In this document: positions 38,565 to 46,644 of the stretch, in pieces
Position numbering within the stretch: position 1 is the stretch's first letter
Layout: every line of letters begins with the position of its first letter
Assembly: GCA_947628345.1 (NCBI GenBank)
Contig: CANQZM010000007.1
Span: 1-46,644 of the forward strand
DNA length: 46,644 bases
Source: an uncultured Bacilli bacterium
GTDB taxonomy: Bacteria; Bacillota_I; Bacilli_A; RF39; UBA660
Reading direction: 5' to 3'
Translations under genes and position numbers: made by a program
Notes under the pieces: generated by a model
Seen by the model: the letters and a program-made list of their open reading frames with translations, nothing else
Database searches by the model: none
What the model was told of the DNA's origin: nothing

Positions 38565-40349
38565 TTATTCTCCATTTGAAGCACAATTATATTGTGGAAA
38601 AAATTTCTTACAACAAGTTTTATTAGCGTACGCGCAGTTAGACCATATTAAACAATTCACATAATTAGGATCTTGTTTTGGATCAGAATGATTAGTCATA
38701 TAACAATAATAAGTGTTTGATTGTTCACTATCAGTATTTGTATAATAACTTTGAAGTAATTGTGAATCCCAAGCGCCATTCTTTGGCTTAATACTACAAG
38801 TACCGCTAAAATTAATCACCATACCTTCGCTTGCAGAAAATTGATACGTTATATTACCAGATGTATTATTAGTTAATTTATAGTTAATGGAATGTGATGT
38901 GGTTTCACCTTTCATCATATACGATAATTTAATGTCGTCAAATTCCAATTTAGTATTCCCCAGAATTCTAGGATGCTCACAAGTAATTGTTATTATATTT
39001 TTGTTTGTTCCATTTGATAAATATACTTTTGGTTTCTCTGTTTCTTTATGTATCGCAATACTACTTTCTGAAGTTATTCCAGCATTATTAGTAATTTTAT
39101 AAGTTTTTATTTTATATACATCTTCATTAATTGTTTCACCAACATAATATTTTCCTGATTCTTCAGTATTCATAAGAAGTGGACTACTTCGATTTTCAGT
39201 ATCTATAATCTTTTCAACACCACTTGGTCCAACTTCATATCCTACTTTTATAAAGAAAGGCACATTAACCATCTCATCTTTAATTTCTTTTTGATTTAAA
39301 TCAAGAGTATATTTTTTTAATTCAAGTTTAGGTTCTATTGCATCTTGTTTAAATGTAATATCACAATTTCCAACATTATTAGCTTTATCAACAACTTGTC
39401 CATAATAAGTGACGTTAACTCCATTAGTATGATTCGTTTTTACTATAGTTTTAGAGTAATTTTTATTGCTAGTATGTGATGAATAACAATTCGTAGTTGG
39501 CTCAAGACAAGAAACTGTTTCTCCTAGTTCATTACTTACTTGCATTTTTAATTCAACTTTATTTGTATACCAATCATTGTTTCCTTTCTTACCATCAGAT
39601 ATAACTATAGAACATTTTGGTGCAATTGTATCTAATGTAATATTTTTAGTAGTTACAATTTTTTGATTATTATAAACATCAATCAATTTAACTTTTAATT
39701 TATATTTTCCATCAGGATATTTATCTTTAGATAACTTAACGGTTGTAGATACTTTAGTTTGATTTCCTACTTCTTTATATTCTAAATCATCTACATTTTT
39801 ATCTCCTCTATATAACGTTATAATATATCCTGCTATTGTATCTGGATCCTCCATTTCTACTAATATCTCTTTCTGATCATTAGTATATACTTCATTATCA
39901 AGAAGACTTCCAACATCATTATCAGTAATAGATATTTTTCCATTATTGTTAGCATTTTCTTTATACTTGGTACTAGAACCATTTTTTCGAACTAATTCCC
40001 CATCATATGCATATTTTCCTACTGCCATTCTAGTTACGTATGCATAACTTTTTTGAGTATCATAGGGTTCTTTTTTATAGTCTACTAAAGGCTCAATATA
40101 GTTATTATCAATCAAAGTTTGTAGGGTTACTTTTTTCTGAGTGAATGTCAAAGTAGGTAATAAACTTTTATTGTCTGTATAATATGTTTGAGCTGCAGCA
40201 ATTAACAGTTTAACCTGCGATTCATTATATCTTTTATGAGAATTACTAATAACATTTCCTACACCTACTATAGCTAAAGTAGATAATACTCCTAGTATTA
40301 CTACTGCAGTTAACAATTCTACTATCGTAAAAGCTTTTTGATTTTTCAT
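38565..40349 (-). CDS. Very large prepilin-like protein with Ig-like modules and Cys-rich C-terminus
   Basis: MKNQKAFTIVELLTAVVILGVLSTLAIVGVGNVISNSHKRYNESQ prepilin leader; 594 aa; LDTIAPKCSIVISDGKKGNNDWYTNKVELKMQ-type Ig-like segments. Confidence 0.8.
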   Translation of the reverse strand: MKNQKAFTIVELLTAVVILGVLSTLAIVGVGNVISNSHKRYNESQVKLLIAAAQTYYTDNKSLLPTLTFTQKKVTLQTLIDNNYIEPLVDYKKEPYDTQKSYAYVTRMAVGKYAYDGELVRKNGSSTKYKENANNNGKISITDNDVGSLLDNEVYTNDQKEILVEMEDPDTIAGYIITLYRGDKNVDDLEYKEVGNQTKVSTTVKLSKDKYPDGKYKLKVKLIDVYNNQKIVTTKNITLDTIAPKCSIVISDGKKGNNDWYTNKVELKMQVSNELGETVSCLEPTTNCYSSHTSNKNYSKTIVKTNHTNGVNVTYYGQVVDKANNVGNCDITFKQDAIEPKLELKKYTLDLNQKEIKDEMVNVPFFIKVGYEVGPSGVEKIIDTENRSSPLLMNTEESGKYYVGETINEDVYKIKTYKITNNAGITSESSIAIHKETEKPKVYLSNGTNKNIITITCEHPRILGNTKLEFDDIKLSYMMKGETTSHSINYKLTNNTSGNITYQFSASEGMVINFSGTCSIKPKNGAWDSQLLQSYYTNTDSEQSNTYYCYMTNHSDPKQDPNYVNCLIWSNCAYANKTCCKKFFPQYNCASNGE

Positions 40350-40417
40350 TAGTACACCACCTTAGTATCATATATATCATAATAAGTATATCATAATTTT
40401 TTAATAATTCAACATGT

Positions 40418-42469
40418 TTAGTTATAAACATAAAGTTCATGTTGCGCCCTAGTACATGCAACATAAAGTAATTTTCTTTCATTTTTACGATAACTATTTT
40501 CTCTATTATTATAGACAATTACAGAGTCAAATTCTAAACCTTTAGATAGATAAGCCGGAATAATAATTAACTCTTTTTTTAACTTTTCATACTCATCATC
40601 TATTAAAGTTATATTTAAATCTTTTTTTACCAATTTATATAATTTATTAGCTTCATCCTTATCTTTAGTAATAATAGCTATACTCTTATATTTAGTTTGT
40701 AATAAGCTAATATCACTTATTAATTGTTCTTTTAAATTATTAATTTGTTTTCTAAATATTACTGGTAAATTAGTTTCTTTTCTAATAGCGGTTACATAAT
40801 CTAAATTTAATATTTTATTAGTATAGGCAATAATTTCTTTTGAAGAACGATAAGTTTTTCTTAATTCTAAATATTTTCCTGTAAATATATCAGTTAAATC
40901 TTTTAATGAATTATAAGAATAGTATGGATTAATATTTTGATTAATATCACCTAAAATTGTAAAACTAGCCTTCTTAAAAATATTAGATATAATTATGTAT
41001 TGAAGTCTATTATAATCTTGAGCTTCATCTATTACTACTTGTTTGATACTACCCTCATATTTAAATCCTTTCAAAGTCCCTTTAATATATGCATAAATTA
41101 AGGCATCTTCATAATTAATTTCTTTTTGATTTATTAGAGTTTTTACTTCTTTTTCATTTAAATCTAGTCTAAAGTATTTACTTAATAAAAATTCTTTAAA
41201 TATCTCCTTGTAATCCATCTTAAAATTTATTTTTTCTTTTATTAATTTTAAAAATACTTTAGTTTTACTTTGACTTCCTTTATAAAAATTTTCACTCAAT
41301 TTAACAGCAATTTCTTCTAATCTTTCAAATAAAGGAAACCTGCTATAACGATAATTTAACATTTCATTTAACTCTTCCATAGTCATTAAATGATTTTTAG
41401 ATTCTAATATATCATCTTCAAATCTAGCATTATTAATAAAATCTTCTAAGAAATCATCTAAATCATGAATAATCATATCACTTTGCTTATATTTAATTAG
41501 TTCAAAGTTATTATTTTGATACTTATAATACCTAGCTATAAAATGGGTATAGGTTTCTACCCCAGAATAATCATCTATAAAATATGATAAATAATCATTG
41601 AAAGTAGTTTGTAGGGTATTATCTTCTCCTAACTCTGGCAATACATTAGAAATATACTCAGTAAAAATATTATTAGGTGAAAATATTAAAATATTGTTAC
41701 TAGTTAAATTTTTAATTTGATACAATAAATACGCAATTCGATGTAGAGCAACTGATGTTTTTCCAGAACCAGCAATTCCTTGAACAATTAAATTATTATC
41801 TTCCAAATTTCTAATAACTTGATTTTGTTCTTGTTGGATAGTATTAACAATATTTTTCATTTTTTCATCTGATTCATTGGCTAAAACTTCTTGTAATACT
41901 TCATCATCAATATTTAAAGAATTATCAAAAACACTAATTAATTTTCCATCTTCTATTTTATATTGTCTTTTTCGTAATAAATTTCCTTCGATAATACCTC
42001 CTGGAGCCTGATAAGAACATGGTCCTGTTTCATAGTCATAAAATAAACTACAAATAGGACTACGCCAGTCATATAAAATATTATTAGAATGTTTATCTTT
42101 TAAATAAGTTAAAGCAATATAAATATTAAATTTAGTATGTTCATTATCTTCAAAGACAATTGACGCAAAGTAAGGTTTATCTTTAATTCTAAGTAATCGT
42201 TTTAAATATGCTTGTTTGTTTAAAACCTTAAGTTCTTCAGTGTGTGTAGCTGTTTTTGCTTGAACAATATCACCACTATCAAAAGAATTAGAATCAGCCC
42301 ATGATAATTTTTTAAATTCAATTAAATCTTCGTCTAAACTACTAACTTCGCTTTTTAAAGAATCAATATTATTATTTAATAAAACTAAAACTTTTTTTAA
42401 TATTAATTTTTCTTTTTTTATTTCCTCATCACTTATTGTCACTTTATTACTCTCCTTATAATTACACAA
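40418..42469 (-). CDS. HelD-like superfamily 1 (UvrD-type) DNA helicase
   Basis: VQGIAGSGKTSVALHRIAYLLY Walker A; VVIDEAQDYNRLQY; ILGDINQNI; LLYVACTRAQHELYVY. Confidence 0.92.
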   Translation of the reverse strand: MCNYKESNKVTISDEEIKKEKLILKKVLVLLNNNIDSLKSEVSSLDEDLIEFKKLSWADSNSFDSGDIVQAKTATHTEELKVLNKQAYLKRLLRIKDKPYFASIVFEDNEHTKFNIYIALTYLKDKHSNNILYDWRSPICSLFYDYETGPCSYQAPGGIIEGNLLRKRQYKIEDGKLISVFDNSLNIDDEVLQEVLANESDEKMKNIVNTIQQEQNQVIRNLEDNNLIVQGIAGSGKTSVALHRIAYLLYQIKNLTSNNILIFSPNNIFTEYISNVLPELGEDNTLQTTFNDYLSYFIDDYSGVETYTHFIARYYKYQNNNFELIKYKQSDMIIHDLDDFLEDFINNARFEDDILESKNHLMTMEELNEMLNYRYSRFPLFERLEEIAVKLSENFYKGSQSKTKVFLKLIKEKINFKMDYKEIFKEFLLSKYFRLDLNEKEVKTLINQKEINYEDALIYAYIKGTLKGFKYEGSIKQVVIDEAQDYNRLQYIIISNIFKKASFTILGDINQNINPYYSYNSLKDLTDIFTGKYLELRKTYRSSKEIIAYTNKILNLDYVTAIRKETNLPVIFRKQINNLKEQLISDISLLQTKYKSIAIITKDKDEANKLYKLVKKDLNITLIDDEYEKLKKELIIIPAYLSKGLEFDSVIVYNNRENSYRKNERKLLYVACTRAQHELYVYN

Positions 42470-42564
42470 TAAAAAGCCATAGCCTTTAACTCTAAGATAC
42501 TTTGACTATAGCATAATTTTAAACTCTGTTCAATAAATCTTAATCTTATTGACGTCAACTATTT

Positions 42565-43938
42565 TTATATATTGTACTTATTAATAAGTTCTACAAATTC
42601 TTTTTGAATCTGATCTAATCGTTCTTGACTACTAGCTTCAAATCGGGCTGTAATATTTGGTCCTGTGTTAGATGCCCTAACTAATGCCCAACTATCATCA
42701 AATAATACTTTAACTCCATCAATATCTAAATAGTTATAATCTTTACTTTTAGCATATTCTAAAACTTTATTAATTACTTGAAATTTTTTATCATCGGTTG
42801 ATTTAAACTTTAACTCTGGAGTAGCATAATATGTATTAATTCCTTCTAGTAATTCATCAACTGTTTTATCTGTTTTAGATAATATTTCTAACATTCTAAG
42901 TCCTGCATATAAACCACTATCAAACCCTGGCCATCTATCTCTAAAATATACATGTCCTGATAATTCTCCTCCAAAAGGTAAATTTTCATCTCTTACCTTG
43001 GCTTTAGTATAAGAGTTACCCGTACGATAAATTAAACATTTACCACCTAGTTCCTCAATTTCATCAGTTAATGCCTTAGAACATTTAACATCAGCTAAAA
43101 ATTCTTTTTTGTCTACTTTATCAATAATATCTCTAATAAATATAATCATATAATAATCTGTTGAAATAAATTTAGCAGTATTAGAAACTAACCCCATACG
43201 GTCTCCATCACCATCAAAGGATAAACCAATATCAGCTTTTTCTTCCAATACTTTTTGCTTTAGTTGTTCCAAATTAGATTCAACGCAAGGATCAGGATGA
43301 TGATTAGGAAAGGTTCCATCACTTTCATCATTAATGGTAATAATATCAAGAGGAAACATACTATATAATTTTCTCATGATAATACTAGTAGTTCCATTAC
43401 CTGGGTCTAACACTACTTTAATTTTTCTAGGACCAAAATTTAAACTACTTTTAAATAATTCTAAATAATCTTCTTCAATATTATAATGAGTAATATTTCC
43501 TAAACCTTTAGTAAAATTTCCAGCTAAAATATATTCTAAGAAATCTTGAATTTCTTGACCTTTACAATTACCAGATTCATCAAAAGCAAATTTAAATCCA
43601 TTATCATCTTTAGGATTATGTGAAGCAGTCACCATAACACCACTAAATATCTTTAATTTAATACAGGCATAGTAATACATTGGTGTAGTACATATACCTA
43701 AATAAATAACGTCAATACCTGTTTCAATTATTCCCTGCATCAAAGCTTTACACAAACTAGGGCTAGATATTCGGTTATCGTGACCTATAATACATTTTAC
43801 TTTACCTATACTTTTAATATAACTACCAAAACCTAAACCAATTGTATAAGCAGTATCTTCATCTAATTCTTTAGGATAAACTCCTCTAATATCATATCCT
43901 CTAAAAATATTTTTATTAATATTTTGTTTATATTTCAT
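42565..43938 (-). CDS. Phosphomannomutase/phosphoglucomutase
   Basis: IFRGYDIRGVYPKELDEDTAYTIGLGFG; MVTASHNPKDDNGFKF; SFDGDGDRMGLV; GGELSGHVYFRDRW. Confidence 0.95.
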   Translation of the reverse strand: MKYKQNINKNIFRGYDIRGVYPKELDEDTAYTIGLGFGSYIKSIGKVKCIIGHDNRISSPSLCKALMQGIIETGIDVIYLGICTTPMYYYACIKLKIFSGVMVTASHNPKDDNGFKFAFDESGNCKGQEIQDFLEYILAGNFTKGLGNITHYNIEEDYLELFKSSLNFGPRKIKVVLDPGNGTTSIIMRKLYSMFPLDIITINDESDGTFPNHHPDPCVESNLEQLKQKVLEEKADIGLSFDGDGDRMGLVSNTAKFISTDYYMIIFIRDIIDKVDKKEFLADVKCSKALTDEIEELGGKCLIYRTGNSYTKAKVRDENLPFGGELSGHVYFRDRWPGFDSGLYAGLRMLEILSKTDKTVDELLEGINTYYATPELKFKSTDDKKFQVINKVLEYAKSKDYNYLDIDGVKVLFDDSWALVRASNTGPNITARFEASSQERLDQIQKEFVELINKYNI

Positions 43939-44048
43939 ACTATCACCCCATACTTTATCTTTTCTATAATAAGAATAACATATTTGTTAAATATTAACCA
44001 AACTTTTTAATTGATAGTTTACAATTTCTGACACTTAATAAATAAAAA

Positions 44049-44078
44049 GAGACAAATAATACTTTTACTATTTGCCTA
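44049..44078 (-). terminator. Probable terminator of the 44093-44836 gene
   Basis: Minus GGCAAATA-gtaaaagt-aTTATTTGTC followed by TCTTTTTATT; imperfect stem. Confidence 0.5.
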
Positions 44079-44092
44079 AAATTAATAATTAT

Positions 44093-44836
44093 TCACTTTT
44101 TTCTTTTTTCTTTAAGTTTTTGGTTTTTTTCTTTAAGTTTCTTTCTAAACTTATTAGCTTTTTTCTTAATTTCTACAATTATATCTTTATTCTTACCAGA
44201 TATTTTAGGAAAGGCATTTAACAATTTAGTAAGTAAAAATGAATTTTTCTTTAGAGTTTCATTAAATCTTTTCTTAATATCATCGGTAGCATCATGATCA
44301 CAATATTTATGTGATAATATTTTTATTTTACTTAATGTAATAACTGATATTACAATATCTGTTATAAAAAGAAGCATAATTATAAGTGATATAATAATAA
44401 CCCAAGTTTTAGAAAAACCAAGTATGATTGATTTTATAAAAGGGTTGATAACTCTTACTAATAACAATCCACCTAATCCAAATAAAAATGAATTAAATAG
44501 GCAAATTCTACCTTCAATATTAAATCTTCTTTGAGAATAATCCCACCAGCGAACTTTAAAGATTTTTTCTAAAATATAACTAGTAACAAATTCAATAATT
44601 GAACATATTAGCATTGACATGATTGCTAAAACAATTAAATCATCTTCATATTTAACTAACAATAAATCCATTGCTATACAGCTAACACCATATATAGGTA
44701 AATAAGGTCCTATTAAAAAGCCTCTATTTAAAATTATTTTTTTATTATATATACTACAACATATAATCTCAACAATATATCCTAAAATAGAATAAAACAT
44801 AAATAAACTAAATAAAGTACAAAACTTATACAACAT
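44093..44836 (-). CDS. PF06541-type membrane protein (putative ABC-transporter type IV permease)
   Basis: FMFYSILGYIVEIICCSIYNKKIILNRGFLIGPYLPIYGVSCI; VRWWDYSQRRFNIEGRICLFNSFLFG. Confidence 0.82.
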   Translation of the reverse strand: MLYKFCTLFSLFMFYSILGYIVEIICCSIYNKKIILNRGFLIGPYLPIYGVSCIAMDLLLVKYEDDLIVLAIMSMLICSIIEFVTSYILEKIFKVRWWDYSQRRFNIEGRICLFNSFLFGLGGLLLVRVINPFIKSIILGFSKTWVIIISLIIMLLFITDIVISVITLSKIKILSHKYCDHDATDDIKKRFNETLKKNSFLLTKLLNAFPKISGKNKDIIVEIKKKANKFRKKLKEKNQKLKEKRKK

Positions 44837-44852
44837 AAACTTCCCCCACCAA

Positions 44853-45683
44853 CTATAAAAATAGAATAACTATTAAACCTAATATAACACAATATATTGA
44901 AAAATAGGCTAATTTTCCTTCCTTAACAATTTTACTAAACCATTTAGTAAAAATATATGTAAATATTCCTGCTAAAATGGTAGCAATTGAGTAAAGAATT
45001 ACTTCTCCTTTATTAAATGACATTTCTACAATATCTTTAATACCTAAAATAGAAGTAGCTAAAGAAATTGGAATATACAAAATAAAAGAAAAGTTAAATG
45101 CTGTTTCTCTTTTTAAATTTTGAAACATACCACCTACTATCGTAGCTCCACTTCTACTAATTCCAGGAATAATTGCAATCATTTGGTATATACCTATTAT
45201 CAAAGCATCTTTAAAACTAATCTTATCTTTATTTTTTGTTCCCTTAAAATCTTTAATTAGAAATAAAAATAAAGCTGTAAATAGAAGCATAATGCCTACA
45301 AATTTAACATTTTTTTCTAAAAAATCTAGAAATTTAAATTTAGTAGCAATAAGACCCAAGACCGCAGCCGGAATAGTTGCTAAAATTATTTTTAAGCAAT
45401 AACTATAATCATTTACTACTTCTTTTTCTCTATTTTTCTTAAATAAATAACTAAAAAATGAACTAAGTAACGTAACAATATCTTTCCAAAAAATAATAAT
45501 AATTGCAATTAAACTTCCAAAGTTAGTAATAGTTGCTAAAGTTTCAAAATCTACATTAAGGTGTTTATTAATTAGTTCTAAAAAACTTTGAACTATTAAT
45601 AGATGGCCACTACTTGATACAGGAATTGGTTCAGTAACACCTTGTAATATCCCTAACAATATATAAATCATTAACATAGACAT
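44853..45683 (-). CDS. uppP: Undecaprenyl-diphosphatase
   Basis: LLGILQGVTEPIPVSSSGHLLIVQ; IPGISRSGATIVGGM. Confidence 0.96.
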   Translation of the reverse strand: MSMLMIYILLGILQGVTEPIPVSSSGHLLIVQSFLELINKHLNVDFETLATITNFGSLIAIIIIFWKDIVTLLSSFFSYLFKKNREKEVVNDYSYCLKIILATIPAAVLGLIATKFKFLDFLEKNVKFVGIMLLFTALFLFLIKDFKGTKNKDKISFKDALIIGIYQMIAIIPGISRSGATIVGGMFQNLKRETAFNFSFILYIPISLATSILGIKDIVEMSFNKGEVILYSIATILAGIFTYIFTKWFSKIVKEGKLAYFSIYCVILGLIVILFL

Positions 45684-45700
45684 GTTATCACCTCTATTAA

Positions 45701-46561
45701 TTATTTATCTCCTAGGCTAAGACTAATTTTATAACCTATTAGTAATAATATTATACCAATTAAAATTTGTATCATAGAAAAATGAATAGTCATTTCTAAC
45801 ATAGTTGATAATGGTATAGCAATAATAGATGCTATAATAAATCCTAAAACTCCATAATAAGTTTTAGTTTCATATTTTTTAAATAAAAATTCAATTAATT
45901 TAGAAATTAAAACAATACCAATTAAAACGCCAAGACCAAAGATAGCTAAAATAATAAAATTAGATCCTAAATTTTTAAATGAAGTAAATTCCTTAATAAC
46001 CGCAACTACTGGGTAATAATAACCTAAAAGCATTAACACTAACGAACCACTTACTCCTGGAATTACCATTGTAGCCGCAGCAACTATTCCTACTATAAAT
46101 AATAATAAATATTTGCTAAAATTCATATTTGATAAACTAACTGTAAACTCGGTATTAAAAATCAAATCAGAACAAGACATTACTATAACTAATAAGAAAG
46201 TAAGAGAAAAAATAAGATAATTAATTCCTTTTTTGGAGTCTTTTTTTCCTTTTACTTTGTTATATATCAAAGGAATACCTCCTAGAACTAAGCCTACAAA
46301 GAATAAACTAGTAGGTATTGGATAATGTTTATATGAATAATCTATTACCCTACTTAATAAAACTATAGCTAGTCCCATACCAATTACAATTGGCATTAAA
46401 AAAGCTAAATTTTTTTTAAGATTACTAAAGAAGTGGCTAATAGCACCAATAAAATCTTCATAAATTCCTAAAATCAAAGCTAAAGTTCCTCCACTTACTC
46501 CTGGAATAATATTAGCAATTCCCATAATAAAACCTTTAATAACTAAAATAATACTTTTCAT
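45701..46561 (-). CDS. DUF368 family membrane protein (PopT-like undecaprenyl-phosphate translocase)
   Basis: GFIMGIANIIPGVSGGTLALILGIYEDFI; AATMVIPGVSGSLVLMLLGYYYPV: duplicated PGVSG motifs. Confidence 0.9.
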   Translation of the reverse strand: MKSIILVIKGFIMGIANIIPGVSGGTLALILGIYEDFIGAISHFFSNLKKNLAFLMPIVIGMGLAIVLLSRVIDYSYKHYPIPTSLFFVGLVLGGIPLIYNKVKGKKDSKKGINYLIFSLTFLLVIVMSCSDLIFNTEFTVSLSNMNFSKYLLLFIVGIVAAATMVIPGVSGSLVLMLLGYYYPVVAVIKEFTSFKNLGSNFIILAIFGLGVLIGIVLISKLIEFLFKKYETKTYYGVLGFIIASIIAIPLSTMLEMTIHFSMIQILIGIILLLIGYKISLSLGDK

Positions 46562-46644
46562 AACTTCCTCGTATAATCAATCTTATAGAAATATTAATTA
46601 ATTCTACAGTTGATTAATCCTTTCTATTAATATTTTTGAATTAT

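Noticed and set aside
40246-40518. 90-aa minus-strand ORF
   Set aside because: Overlaps the ends of the large prepilin and helicase genes in another frame; composition looks non-coding.

Overview
This is a low-GC Bacilli/Firmicutes-type chromosomal window. Almost every gene is on the minus strand and codes under the standard bacterial code. Recognisable housekeeping content: RNase HIII (5' truncated at the window edge), a CIRCE-controlled hrcA-grpE-dnaK-[pepF]-dnaJ heat-shock operon, a ylbD-ylbE-ylbF-rsmD block, topoisomerase IV (parE...parC), rpmG-efp, a class B PBP, endonuclease IV, a HelD-type helicase, a phosphohexomutase, uppP and a DUF368 (PopT-like) gene. Sporulation-type genes are present (SpoIIIAH-like, GerE, GerM, YlbD/YlbE-like), along with several pilin-like or surface genes. 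A carbamoyltransferase / SxtJ-DUF5989-like / SGNH-hydrolase module sits at the left edge. The standout is the ~6.2 kb block at 16391-22578, which splits the parE-parC pair. It holds three tandem, same-strand paralogs with near-identical N-terminal ~390 aa regions (a GWCTAGYETAKTQ...PRIAIRM...EVRG core). Their C-terminal solenoid-like arrays of a 21-aa (63-bp) repeat differ in copy number (7, 12 and 10) and in module order. I propose this as a recombinationally diversifying repeat-protein locus of unknown function. All assignments come from reading the sequence and from recalled family knowledge; no database search was run.
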